64,000 nt of DNA from JANQMY01 sp965228775 (lineage in GTDB: Bacteria; Pseudomonadota; Alphaproteobacteria; JANQMY01), in NCBI GenBank assembly GCA_965228775.1, contig OZ245840.1, forward strand, positions 2,976,001-3,040,000, in the 5' to 3' direction. Positions 40,239-49,072 of this stretch are shown piece after piece. The first letter of the stretch is position 1. Each line of letters begins with the position of its first letter. The notes beneath the pieces were generated by a model that made no database searches, was not told the DNA's origin, and worked only from the letters and a program-made list of their open reading frames with translations. Made by a program: the position numbers and the translations under genes.

Positions 40239-41768
40239 ATGGATATTCAGGCCGCGGAAATTTCCGCCATTCTCAAAGAACAAATCAAAGATTTCGGCAC
40301 GGAAGCGGAAGTCTCCGAAATCGGTCAGGTGCTGTCCGTCGGCGACGGTATCGCCCGTGTCTACGGCCTCGACAATGTGCAGGCCGGTGAAATGGTGGAG
40401 TTCCCGGGCGGCATCCGGGGCATGGCGCTGAACCTGGAAACCGACAATGTGGGTGTCGTGATCTTTGGGTCCGACAAAAGCATTAAAGAAGGCGACACCG
40501 TTAAACGGACAGGCGCCATCGTGGAAGTGCCGGTGGGCAAGGGCTTGCTGGGCCGCGTGGTCGACCCGCTTGGAAATCCGCTGGACGGCAAGGGCCCCAT
40601 CGAAGCCACCGAACGCCGCCGCGTGGACGTGAAGGCGCCGGGTATCATTCCGCGTAAATCCGTACACGAACCAATGCAGTCGGGCTTGAAAGCCATCGAC
40701 AGTTTGATCCCGGTTGGGCGCGGTCAGCGCGAGCTGATCATTGGCGACCGCCAGACGGGCAAGACGGCTATTGCCATCGACACGATCATCAACCAGGCGA
40801 ACGTCAACAAGTCCGGCGATGAAAGCGAAAAGCTGTACTGCATTTACGTGGCTTGTGGTCAGCGCCGGTCGAGCGTTGCGCAATTGGTGAAGACGCTGGA
40901 AGATTATGGCGCCATGGAATATTCCATCGTCGTGGCGGCCACCGCATCGGACCCGGCCCCGCTTCAGTTCTTGGCACCGTTCGGCGGCTGCGCCATGGGT
41001 GAATATTTCCGCGACAACGGCATGCACTCGCTGATCATCTATGATGATCTGTCGAAGCAGGCTGTTGCTTACCGCCAAATGTCCCTGTTGCTGCGCCGTC
41101 CTCCCGGACGTGAAGCGTTCCCGGGTGACGTTTTCTATCTTCACAGCCGCTTGCTCGAACGCGCGGCGAAGATGAGCGACGATCATGGCGCTGGGTCTTT
41201 GACGGCTTTGCCGGTCATCGAAACCCAGGCGAACGACGTGTCGGCTTATATTCCGACCAACGTGATTTCGATTACCGACGGTCAGATCTTCCTGGAAACG
41301 GAATTGTTCTTCCAAGGCATCCGGCCGGCCCTCAATGTGGGTATCTCGGTGAGCCGGGTGGGATCGTCCGCTCAGATCAAGGCCATGAAACAAGTGGCCG
41401 GTTCGATCAAGCTGGAACTGGCCCAGTACCGCGAAATGGCGGCCTTCGCGCAGTTCGGTTCGGACTTGGATGCCTCCACGCAGCGTCTGCTCAACCGTGG
41501 CGAAAAACTGACGGAGCTTTTGAAGCAGCCGCAATATTCGCCGATGCCGGTGGAAGAACAAGTGGTCAGCATTTTCTCTGGCGTGGAAGGCTATCTGGAT
41601 GATCTGCCGACAGGGGATATTGGCCGTTTCGAGGCTGACCTGCTGCGCTTTATGCGGGATCAGCACAGCGGCATTCTGGAAACGATCCGTTCCGAGAAGA
41701 CGATAAGCGACGATACCGAAGGCAAGCTGAAAGCCGCCATCGACGGTTTCGCGAAAAGCTTCAGCTAA
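40239..41768 (+). CDS. atpA: ATP synthase F1 alpha subunit
   Basis: The regulatory nucleotide-binding subunit of F1, on the cytoplasmic face of the inner membrane. MDIQAAEISAILKEQIKDFG is the N-terminus, the P-loop is GDRQTGKT (169-176), and the catalytic arginine finger stands in the usual ISVSRVGSSAQ motif. The length of 509 residues is standard. The gene is packed directly after atpH (3-nt gap) and 37 nt before atpG. Confidence 0.98.
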   Translation: MDIQAAEISAILKEQIKDFGTEAEVSEIGQVLSVGDGIARVYGLDNVQAGEMVEFPGGIRGMALNLETDNVGVVIFGSDKSIKEGDTVKRTGAIVEVPVGKGLLGRVVDPLGNPLDGKGPIEATERRRVDVKAPGIIPRKSVHEPMQSGLKAIDSLIPVGRGQRELIIGDRQTGKTAIAIDTIINQANVNKSGDESEKLYCIYVACGQRRSSVAQLVKTLEDYGAMEYSIVVAATASDPAPLQFLAPFGGCAMGEYFRDNGMHSLIIYDDLSKQAVAYRQMSLLLRRPPGREAFPGDVFYLHSRLLERAAKMSDDHGAGSLTALPVIETQANDVSAYIPTNVISITDGQIFLETELFFQGIRPALNVGISVSRVGSSAQIKAMKQVAGSIKLELAQYREMAAFAQFGSDLDASTQRLLNRGEKLTELLKQPQYSPMPVEEQVVSIFSGVEGYLDDLPTGDIGRFEADLLRFMRDQHSGILETIRSEKTISDDTEGKLKAAIDGFAKSFS

Positions 41769-41805
41769 GAGGAAGGCCGGACAGGTCGCTTAAGGACAGC
41801 CGCTC

Positions 41806-42687
41806 ATGCCTAATCTTAAAGAGCTGAAAAACCGCATCGGCAGTGTGACGTCGACGCAGAAGATCACGAAAGCCATGCAATTGGTGGCGGCGGCAAAGTT
41901 GCGCCGCGCCCAAGAGCATGCCGAAGCTGCCCGGCCTTATGCGGAGCGCATGGACGCGGTTCTTGCAAACCTGTCACAGGGCATGGTGGGCAATCCCGGA
42001 GCGCCACGCCTGTTCCAAGGGACCGGTAGCGATCAAACCCATCTACTGATCGTGGCGACGGCGGAACGGGGGCTGTGCGGCGGCTTTAATTCTTCGATCG
42101 CCAAGATGGCCCGCCAGCATGCGGACCAGCTGATTGCGTCGGGCAAGACAGTGAAGATCCTGTGCATTGGCCGCAAAGGCTACGATGCGTTGAAGCGCAT
42201 CTATGCCAGCAATATCCAGGAAACCATCACGCTGGGGCACCTGAAATCAGTGAGCTTCGCGGATGTGCAGCCGATTTCGAAGAAAGTGCTGGACTGGTTC
42301 GACGGTGGCGAATTCGACGTTTGCACCTTGTTCTATTCGCGTTTTCAGAACGTGGTGACGCAAATTCCGACCCAGCAGCAGCTCATCCCGGCGACCGTGC
42401 CGGAAGGTGTTGAAACGGCGGATTTGAACGGCGCTATCTACGAATATGAGCCTGAAGAAGACGAGATTTTGGCCGACTTGCTGCCCCGTAACATGACGGT
42501 GCAGATCTTTCGGGCGCTTCTCGAAAATGCGGCTGGTGAGCAGGGCGCGCGTATGAGTGCTATGGACAACGCCACGCGCAACGCAGGCGAAATGATCGAT
42601 GATCTCACGCTGGTCTACAACCGGACGCGTCAGGCCATCATCACGAAAGAACTGATCGAAATTATTTCCGGCGCCGAGGCTTTGTAG
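41806..42687 (+). CDS. atpG: ATP synthase F1 gamma subunit
   Basis: The central rotor shaft of F1. The N-terminal helix MPNLKELKNRIGSVTSTQKI, with TKAMQLVAAAKLRRA, and the C-terminal helix SAMDNATRNAGEMIDDLTLV, with YNRTRQAIITKELIEI, are the two long coiled-coil helices of the shaft. The middle Rossmann-like part has ERGLCGGFNSSIAK. The length of 293 residues is normal. It is followed not by the usual short spacer but by a 512-nt gap with a family A hairpin before atpD. Confidence 0.97.
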   Translation: MPNLKELKNRIGSVTSTQKITKAMQLVAAAKLRRAQEHAEAARPYAERMDAVLANLSQGMVGNPGAPRLFQGTGSDQTHLLIVATAERGLCGGFNSSIAKMARQHADQLIASGKTVKILCIGRKGYDALKRIYASNIQETITLGHLKSVSFADVQPISKKVLDWFDGGEFDVCTLFYSRFQNVVTQIPTQQQLIPATVPEGVETADLNGAIYEYEPEEDEILADLLPRNMTVQIFRALLENAAGEQGARMSAMDNATRNAGEMIDDLTLVYNRTRQAIITKELIEIISGAEAL

Positions 42688-43199
42688 GGAACCCGGCGCG
42701 TCGTAAAGAAACTGTACAAAACGGAAGGTAAAAGGCAGACGGATAGAAAACACAGCTGAGTAGAGCGGGAATGGTCTCTGTTTGATGTCGCTGACCCTGC
42801 CCACTCCCCCGTCCCAACCACCCCTAGGGTATCCTTATCGGGTGGTTGGGACGGGGGAGTGGGCAGGCTTGGCAGGCCAGACATCGCCAGAGAGAGGGAC
42901 GCCGGTCTCGCGGCAAAGGCATGTAGCGAATGGGGGGAGCCATGAGTTGGCTTCGACGCGCCTTTGAGCGTTTGAAACAAGCGGTCATCGTGACCGCTGA
43001 GTTTCTGACCGGATTACGACGGCCTGGAATGCTCTTGCTGCCGCCCGCGCGGCGCAAAGCCCTGCTTGGCTCGCGGTTTTTCGGTTCGAAATCTGCGAAA
43101 AATCGAGATAGCGGATCCGGCGTAACTTTGGATCTGAAGGCAAGAGATATTACGGGGCAACGGGCCCTTCTGGATTTAGGCACTGCGAGGAATAAGAAT
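42688..43199. other. Long atpG-atpD gap
   Basis: 512 nt inside an operon where gaps are normally below 50 nt. It contains family A copy 4 (42796-42867) and, from 42930, an open frame that runs without a stop into atpD. The frame encodes a basic, helix-prone stretch (SWLRRAFERLKQAVIVTAEF). ATG 42942 has GGGGGGAG just before it. I do not annotate it as a gene, because the conserved AtpD N-terminus starts at 43200 with its own ribosome site. Confidence 0.6.
42796..42867. repeat. Palindromic repeat family A, copy 4 (between atpG and atpD)
   Basis: Left arm CCTGCCCACTCCCCCGTCCC, right arm GGGACGGGGGAGTGGGCAGG, centre TAGGGTATCCTTATC. Compared with copy 1 both arms have changed together: CCCCCGTCCC faces GGGACGGGGG. 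This hairpin would lie in the atp mRNA between two subunit genes. Confidence 0.9.
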
Positions 43200-44627
43200 A
43201 TGAGCACGAATGTAGTAGGCCGGGTGACACAGGTGATTGGCGCCGTCGTCGACGTGCAATTTGACGATCATCTGCCCGCCATTCTGAACGCGCTTGAGTG
43301 TGAGAACCAAGGCAATCGCCTGGTGCTGGAAGTCGCTCAGCATTTGGGTGAATCCACCGTGCGGACCATCGCGATGGATTCCACGGAAGGTCTGGTGCGT
43401 GGACACGAAGTGAAAGACACGGGCGAGCCGATCAAAGTGCCGGTTGGTCCTGAATGTCTCGGCCGGATCATGAACGTCATTGGTGAACCGGTGGACGAAG
43501 CCGGTCCGATCACCACATCGCAGACCCGCGCGATCCACCAAGACGCACCGTTGTTCGAAGACCAGTCGACGGAATCCGAGGTGCTGGTGACCGGGATTAA
43601 GGTTGTGGATCTGCTCGCCCCTTACGCACGTGGCGGTAAGATCGGTCTGTTCGGCGGTGCCGGTGTGGGCAAGACGGTGCTCATTCAGGAGCTGATCAAC
43701 AATATCGCCAAGTCTTACGGTGGTTACTCGGTGTTTGCGGGTGTGGGGGAACGGACCCGTGAGGGGAACGACCTCTACCACGAGATGATCGAATCCGGCG
43801 TGAACAAGCCCGGCGGTGCCGAAGGATCTAAAGCTGCTCTGATCTACGGTCAGATGAACGAGCCTCCAGGGGCCCGTGCACGTGTGGCGTTGACCGGACT
43901 CTCGGTTGCCGAATATTTCCGCGATGAAGAAGGTCAGGACGTGCTGTTCTTCGTGGATAACATCTTCCGCTTTACGCAGGCGGGCTCTGAAGTGTCTGCT
44001 CTGCTGGGCCGTATTCCTTCCGCTGTGGGCTATCAGCCGACACTGGCAACGGACATGGGAACGCTGCAAGAGCGGATTACGACCACCAACAAAGGGTCCA
44101 TCACCTCGGTGCAAGCCATTTACGTGCCTGCCGACGACTTGACCGACCCCGCGCCGGCCACATCGTTTGCGCACTTGGATGCAACCACGGTGTTGTCGCG
44201 GTCGATTTCGGAAAAAGGGATTTACCCGGCTGTGGATCCGCTCGATTCCACTTCGCGGATCTTGGACCCGCGGATTGTGGGTGAAGATCACTACCGCGTG
44301 GCGCGTCAGGTTCAGGAAATCCTGCAGCGCTACAAAGCCCTTCAAGACATCATCGCCATCTTGGGCATGGATGAATTGTCCGAGGAAGACAAATTGGTCG
44401 TGGCCCGTGCCCGTAAGATTGAGCGCTTCTTGAGCCAGCCTTTCTTCGTGGCTGAGGTCTTCACTGGCCTGTCCGGCAAGCTGGTTGATCTACAAGATAC
44501 GATCAAAAGTTTCGACGGCGTCTGCAAAGGCGAATACGACCATCTTCCGGAAGCAGCATTCTACATGGTCGGCGGTATCGACGAAGCCATCGAGAAAGCC
44601 GAACGCCTGGCGGCGGAAGCGGCTTAA
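43200..44627 (+). CDS. atpD: ATP synthase F1 beta subunit
   Basis: The catalytic subunit of F1. MSTNVVGRVTQVIGAVVDVQ is the family N-terminus, the P-loop is GGAGVGKT (152-159), VFAGVGERTREGNDLYHEM holds the catalytic Glu region, and ALLGRIPSAVGYQPTLATDM completes the site. The length of 475 residues is standard. GAGGAATAAGA precedes ATG 43200. The frame is open upstream to 42930, which would add 90 residues; I chose 43200 because of the conserved N-terminus and the ribosome site. atpC follows after 21 nt. Confidence 0.97.
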   Translation: MSTNVVGRVTQVIGAVVDVQFDDHLPAILNALECENQGNRLVLEVAQHLGESTVRTIAMDSTEGLVRGHEVKDTGEPIKVPVGPECLGRIMNVIGEPVDEAGPITTSQTRAIHQDAPLFEDQSTESEVLVTGIKVVDLLAPYARGGKIGLFGGAGVGKTVLIQELINNIAKSYGGYSVFAGVGERTREGNDLYHEMIESGVNKPGGAEGSKAALIYGQMNEPPGARARVALTGLSVAEYFRDEEGQDVLFFVDNIFRFTQAGSEVSALLGRIPSAVGYQPTLATDMGTLQERITTTNKGSITSVQAIYVPADDLTDPAPATSFAHLDATTVLSRSISEKGIYPAVDPLDSTSRILDPRIVGEDHYRVARQVQEILQRYKALQDIIAILGMDELSEEDKLVVARARKIERFLSQPFFVAEVFTGLSGKLVDLQDTIKSFDGVCKGEYDHLPEAAFYMVGGIDEAIEKAERLAAEAA

Positions 44628-44648
44628 TCTCAAGTCGAAGGAGCCGTC

Positions 44649-45047
44649 ATGGCAGAAAAGCTCAATTTCGACCTGGTGTCCCCCGACCGCCTGCTGATGT
44701 CCGAAGAAGTGGACATGGTGCTGGTGCCGGGGTCCGAAGGGGATTTCGGCGTGCTTCCGGCCCATGCGCCCGTCATGTCGACGCTGAAGCCGGGTGTTCT
44801 GGAAGTCTCCGGCGGAGCAGAAGGAGATTCTAGAATCTTCGTCCGTGGGGGATTTGCCGAAGTAACGCCCAAGGGCCTCACGGTTTTGGCGGAAGAAGCC
44901 ATTCCGCTGGCCGAACTCGATGTGGCGCAGCTGGACAAGAAGATCCAGGATGCCCAAGAGGATGTGTCGGACGCCAAAGACGACCAGGCCCGCGATGCGG
45001 CGCAGCTGACCCTCGATCATTTGCGGCAAATCCGCGAAAGTCTTTAG
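44649..45047 (+). CDS. atpC: ATP synthase F1 epsilon subunit
   Basis: The epsilon subunit couples F1 to the c-ring and can inhibit ATP hydrolysis. The N-terminal beta-sandwich is clear (LNFDLVSPDRLLMSEEVDMV, GSEGDFGVLPAHAPVMSTLK), and the C-terminal helices follow (AQLDKKIQDAQEDVSDAKDD). The length of 132 residues is normal. AAGGAGCCGTC is a good ribosome site. It is the last gene of the operon. Confidence 0.96.
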   Translation: MAEKLNFDLVSPDRLLMSEEVDMVLVPGSEGDFGVLPAHAPVMSTLKPGVLEVSGGAEGDSRIFVRGGFAEVTPKGLTVLAEEAIPLAELDVAQLDKKIQDAQEDVSDAKDDQARDAAQLTLDHLRQIRESL

Positions 45048-45147
45048 ATAAAGACGATCAAATCGGCTACTTGGCAAAAGAGGCGGTTTTTCACTATAAC
45101 CGGTCTCCCGAGAGGGGTGGGGAGCTGGTAGCGTTGAAAGGCACCAC

Positions 45148-45975
45148 ATGAAGCCCGGTTGGACATTGGATGACGTCGATTGGGGGGCGTTCGATCCCTC
45201 GAAAGTAGATCCCGACCTTCTGCGCGTGATCAAAGCCTCGGCCATGATTGAGCTGAATGCGCCGGATTACGTCACCTACCTCAAGAATGTCTTTCATGAC
45301 GACGAGCTTATGAAGGAGGCGGCCGACAGATGGGGGGCCGAAGAGCAGCAACATGGCCGTGCCCTTGGCCGCTGGGTGGCGCTGGCGGACCCCGAATTTG
45401 ATTTCGAGGATGCATTCCAGCGGTTCACGGAAGGATATTCTCTGCCGTTGGATACCGATGAGTCGGTCCGCGGCTCCCGAGCGGCGGAGCTTGTGGCCCG
45501 CTGTATCGTAGAAAGCGGCACCACGTCGTTTTACAGCGCCGTAAAGGACGCCTCCGACGAGCCCGTCCTGAAACAGGTTGCAGGCTTTATCGCCGGCGAC
45601 GAGATGCGGCACTACAAACTGTTTTGGGATCACTTCAACCGGATCGAAGGGGACAAGAGCGCATCGTTTCGCGAGCGGTTAACCGTTGCCATCGGGCGCA
45701 TCCGGGAAGCCGATGACGATGACGAAATGGGATATGCCTACTACTGCGCCAACACGGCGCCGGGCGCCGCTGAATTCGACCAGGAATTCTATGGCGGATC
45801 TTACGAATTTTACGCCAAGGGGCTCTACCGGCAACCGCATATCAACCGCCTTGTATCGATGACGGCGAAGGCCGTGGGCATGAACCCGCAATCTTTCCTG
45901 ATACGGATTGTTTCGCGCTTGACCTATTTCTTGTTTCAGCGGCGTGTTCGCAGCCTTGCCTGGGTGGCCAACTAG
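45148..45975 (+). CDS. Ferritin-like diiron protein
   Basis: A 275-residue helical protein with a full carboxylate diiron pattern: Glu35 (SAMIELN), Glu66-x-x-His69 (GAEEQQHG), Glu122 (CIVESGTT) and Glu152-x-x-His155 (GDEMRHYK). This order (E, ExxH, E, ExxH) is that of ferritin-like oxidases and acyl-ACP-desaturase relatives. The C-terminal 50 residues are basic and partly hydrophobic (FLIRIVSRLTYFLFQ), possibly membrane-associating. The substrate is unknown. Its TAG stop overlaps the TAG stop of the convergent rppH in the palindrome CTAG. Confidence 0.85.
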   Translation: MKPGWTLDDVDWGAFDPSKVDPDLLRVIKASAMIELNAPDYVTYLKNVFHDDELMKEAADRWGAEEQQHGRALGRWVALADPEFDFEDAFQRFTEGYSLPLDTDESVRGSRAAELVARCIVESGTTSFYSAVKDASDEPVLKQVAGFIAGDEMRHYKLFWDHFNRIEGDKSASFRERLTVAIGRIREADDDDEMGYAYYCANTAPGAAEFDQEFYGGSYEFYAKGLYRQPHINRLVSMTAKAVGMNPQSFLIRIVSRLTYFLFQRRVRSLAWVAN

Positions 45976-46439
45976 GTCCGTTTCAGCAGGTGGGCGAAAG
46001 CGGTCGTCACCTCCTCATAAAGCGGCTTCTTGAATGGCACGATGAGATTGATGGCTTGATCCCGAGTGGCCCATTGCCAGGCGTCAAACTCCGGATGCTC
46101 CGTATCAAGATTAATTTCCTGCTCCGGTCCCGTAAGGCGCATGGCGAACCAGCGTTGTTTCTGCCCGCGAAACTTGCCCTTCAGCGCCACGCCGATCAGA
46201 TGTTTCGGCAAATCGTAGGTAAACCAACCATCGGCTTCCTCGATTAGTTCCGCGCTTTCGACGCTTGTTTCTTCCCGCAACTCCCGGAAGGCTGCCTCGA
46301 CCGGTTCCTCGCCGTCATCGATGCCGCCTTGCGGCATTTGCCAGGCTTCCACGGACTGGTCCATCCGGCGCGCGACGAAAATTTTGTTGTCAGCGTTGAG
46401 CAGCATGATGCCCACGCATGGCCGGTAAGGCAGGTCCAT
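45972..46439 (-). CDS. rppH: RNA pyrophosphohydrolase (Nudix)
   Basis: Removes pyrophosphate from the 5' end of transcripts, which starts their decay by RNase E. MDLPYRPCVGIMLLNADNKI leads to the Nudix box GGIDDGEEPVEAAFRELREE. QMPQGGID and the C-terminal W-x-W region (FDAWQWAT) are typical. The frame is open upstream to 46610, but ATG 46439 gives the family N-terminus and a normal length of 155 residues. It lies 22 nt after the polysaccharide-deacetylase gene, and its last bases overlap the ferritin-like gene stop. Confidence 0.95.
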   Translation of the reverse strand: MDLPYRPCVGIMLLNADNKIFVARRMDQSVEAWQMPQGGIDDGEEPVEAAFRELREETSVESAELIEEADGWFTYDLPKHLIGVALKGKFRGQKQRWFAMRLTGPEQEINLDTEHPEFDAWQWATRDQAINLIVPFKKPLYEEVTTAFAHLLKRT

Positions 46440-46461
46440 GACCGAATACTCCAATAGCGAA

Positions 46462-47631
46462 CTATTTGCTGATGATGGCGGAGACCGGCGCCAAGACCAA
46501 GCCCTTTTCCTCCAGGGTTTTGGCCCAATCGCGCACCGTATTGATGGTGACCGGATAGGGCAAAGCCCCAACGCCAAGTGCGGTTCCGTTTGCCCGTGCA
46601 ATTTCCTCAAGTTCGAGCAGCTTCAGCTCGATACCGGTGCGCGACGGCCGTGCATCGATCGCCCGGTCGGCAAGCGCAAATCCGAGTTCGAAATCACGCA
46701 CCACATCCGCGGTGACGCTGCGCTGAGACGAGCCGTCATCCACATAGAAGAGCCCATACTTTTCGACCGTTTCGATCACTGGCCGAAGTGATTCTTTCGA
46801 TGATGTGAATTTCGCCCCCAGATAGTTGGATACACCCGCATACCCCGTGACGCGGCTGAGCAACCAGTCCAGATCGTCGAGGTTCTTTCTCACCGGCTGC
46901 GTCGTTAGAAGCGTGTGATGTCCCGGATCGTTCTGTGGATAATCGAAGGGCTCCATGGGCAGCTGTAACATCACTTCGTGGCCGGCTTGCCGTGCCAGGT
47001 TCACATGCAATTGCAATGCATCCGGATAGGGCGCAAAGGACAAAGTGACTTCCGGCGGCAATTCGCGAATGGCCAATTCCGTGGCCGTCTTGCTGAGGCC
47101 CATACCGCCGATCATCAGCGCGATTTGCGGCCGTCCCTTGCCGGCATCAAACGGGCGTGCATAGGCGTGTGAGGGGCGTCGGCCATCAGCGCCAATCTGA
47201 GGCAATGGGCCATACTTCCCCTGACGGATAAGGTCCGGATCCGGCACTTTGGGCAAGGCACCGGTCGCTGGATCGATCACAACCTCTTTGGGCCGATCTT
47301 CCGCGTCTTCCGGCGTCGCTTCGCCGTGGGCGCCACCAGAGCCATGATCTGACGCTTCTTTTGAGCTGTCCGTCAGTCCGGCCACATCTGCCGCTTGGAT
47401 TGCGGCGTCTGTGACGTTTTCCGCGGCATCGCCAATCTTCTCGGCGCCCTCCAAGGCCACCATAACCATCTGATTGGCGCCATTTGGATTGCCGAACAGC
47501 CAAAGCATCACGGTGAGGCTGACAATAAGGCTTAGGAAAGCGCCCCAAGCGATGGCGAGCGGCGCGCGCCAAAAAGGAGCTGCATGACGCGGCGCGTCGT
47601 CGTGGTCCATTTGTGAGCCGTCGTCCGCCAT
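46462..47631 (-). CDS. Divergent polysaccharide deacetylase family protein
   Basis: A 389-residue protein with one N-terminal membrane helix (about residues 24-47, LAIAWGAFLSLIVSLTVMLW), an acidic and low-complexity linker (about 60-120, with EDAEDRPKEVVIDP), and a C-terminal divergent polysaccharide deacetylase domain (COG2861 type): IALMIGGMGLSKTATELAIR, VMLQLPMEPFDYPQNDPGHH, FYVDDGSSQ. The domain should be periplasmic. The function is not settled; in alphaproteobacteria it is regularly found with envC and ctpA, pointing to envelope or peptidoglycan work. Confidence 0.9.
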   Translation of the reverse strand: MADDGSQMDHDDAPRHAAPFWRAPLAIAWGAFLSLIVSLTVMLWLFGNPNGANQMVMVALEGAEKIGDAAENVTDAAIQAADVAGLTDSSKEASDHGSGGAHGEATPEDAEDRPKEVVIDPATGALPKVPDPDLIRQGKYGPLPQIGADGRRPSHAYARPFDAGKGRPQIALMIGGMGLSKTATELAIRELPPEVTLSFAPYPDALQLHVNLARQAGHEVMLQLPMEPFDYPQNDPGHHTLLTTQPVRKNLDDLDWLLSRVTGYAGVSNYLGAKFTSSKESLRPVIETVEKYGLFYVDDGSSQRSVTADVVRDFELGFALADRAIDARPSRTGIELKLLELEEIARANGTALGVGALPYPVTINTVRDWAKTLEEKGLVLAPVSAIISK

Positions 47632-47779
47632 ATCACCGGTTCTTCAAATGCAGTCCGCATTCCTATCGAAGCCGCCTGTTACGGCTCCACCCCAACACAC
47701 CGCTGTGTTCAGTCTAGGACTACACCAAAAAAAGGTTAATCGATTACCGAGAAAATGACACAAAACCCACTCTGTTTTG

Positions 47780-49072
47780 TTAATTCGGCAGCTTGTCGCT
47801 CGCCGTGGCAATCCCCCGCAAAAGATCTAAGGCATAGGTCAGCTGAACATCTTCGGCACCCTCACCAATGGGGCCTGCCTGCAGCTCCGTTTTTTCTTCT
47901 TCTTCGCCAACCAAGTGGCCGGGCAAGTCCGCCTCGCTCTGGATCGTGAAGTCATTATCCGGATCTGTTGGCTGGCGTACCTCAATGTCCGGATCAATGC
48001 CTTTTGCCTGAATGGAGCGCCCAGAAGGCGTGTAATAGCGGGCCGTGGTCAGCCGGATCGCCCCTTGTACGCCACCTCCAATCGGAATGATGGTCTGAAC
48101 ACTGCCTTTACCGAACGACCTGGTGCCGAGGACGACGGCCCGGCGGTGGTCTTGAAGGGCGCCCGCGACAATTTCAGAGGCGGAAGCAGATCCGCCATTC
48201 AATAAGACGATGATAGGCTTGCCTTCCGCCAGGTCGCCCGACCGTGCATTGTAGCGCTGGGTATCCTGCTTGTGCCGCCCGCGCGTAGAGACGATTTCGC
48301 CCTTTTCGAGGAATGCATCGGAAACGGCAATGGCCTGATCCAGCAAGCCACCCGGATTGTTGCGCAGGTCGACCACCCAGCCCGCCAAGTCGTCGCCAAT
48401 TTCGCGTTTAAGCGACGATACAGCTTTGCTGATGCCCGTGTCGGTTTGTTCATTGAAGGTTGTAACACGGATATACCCAACATTGCCCTCGGTGCGTGAG
48501 CGAACAGACCGTATACGGATGATATCTCGCGTAATGCTTATCTTGAATGGTTTTTCAACGCCCTTGCGCTGAACCGTCAACGAAATCGGCGTGCCCACCG
48601 GGCCGCGCATTTTGTCGACGGCCTCATTGAGAGTGAGGCCCAAAATCGGTTCGTTATCGAGATGGGTAATGAGGTCGCCAGATTGGACACCTGCTTTCGA
48701 CGCCGGTGTATCGTCGATCGGCGCCACCACTTTGACCAGACCATCTTCCATGGTCACTTCAATGCCGAGGCCGCCAAACTCACCGCGGGTCTGCACCTGC
48801 ATGTCCCGATAATTCTTGGCGTTCAAATAGCTGGAGTGCGGGTCGAGAGACGACAGCATTCCGTTGATGGCGGAATCGATCAATTCGCTGTCTTCGACAG
48901 GTTCCACATAATCGGCGCGGACCCGCTCGAACACATCGCCGAACAAATTGAGTTGCCGATAGGTTTCGGAACTTGCGCTCTCCGCGGCCATTGGAAGGGC
49001 AAACAGGGCTGCTCCGGCAATAAAAGCGGATAATGCACCGGCTGTTGCGCCGGCGACGAACATTTTATTCAT
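47780..49072 (-). CDS. ctpA: Carboxy-terminal processing protease CtpA (S41)
   Basis: A periplasmic serine protease of the S41 family. It has a signal sequence (VAGATAGALSAFIAGAALFA), an N-terminal helical part, a PDZ domain (FGGLGIEVTMEDGLVKVVAP, DDTPASKAGVQSGDLITHLD) and the protease domain with NGGSASASEIVAGALQDHRR carrying the nucleophilic Ser and TRSFGKGSVQ carrying the Lys. The length of 430 residues is usual. Its ATG directly follows the TAA of envC, so the two are coupled; CtpA-type proteases and EnvC-like proteins both act in peptidoglycan remodelling. Confidence 0.96.
   Translation of the reverse strand: MNKMFVAGATAGALSAFIAGAALFALPMAAESASSETYRQLNLFGDVFERVRADYVEPVEDSELIDSAINGMLSSLDPHSSYLNAKNYRDMQVQTRGEFGGLGIEVTMEDGLVKVVAPIDDTPASKAGVQSGDLITHLDNEPILGLTLNEAVDKMRGPVGTPISLTVQRKGVEKPFKISITRDIIRIRSVRSRTEGNVGYIRVTTFNEQTDTGISKAVSSLKREIGDDLAGWVVDLRNNPGGLLDQAIAVSDAFLEKGEIVSTRGRHKQDTQRYNARSGDLAEGKPIIVLLNGGSASASEIVAGALQDHRRAVVLGTRSFGKGSVQTIIPIGGGVQGAIRLTTARYYTPSGRSIQAKGIDPDIEVRQPTDPDNDFTIQSEADLPGHLVGEEEEKTELQAGPIGEGAEDVQLTYALDLLRGIATASDKLPN

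Noticed and set aside
42930..43199. N-terminal extension of AtpD taken as the true start
   Set aside because: The conserved beta-subunit N-terminus and a good ribosome site are at 43200; extension kept only as a low-interest observation.
45030..45060. Hairpin GTCTTT-AGAT-AAAGAC at the atpC stop as terminator
   Set aside because: Only six AT-rich pairs and no T-run directly after it; too weak to call.
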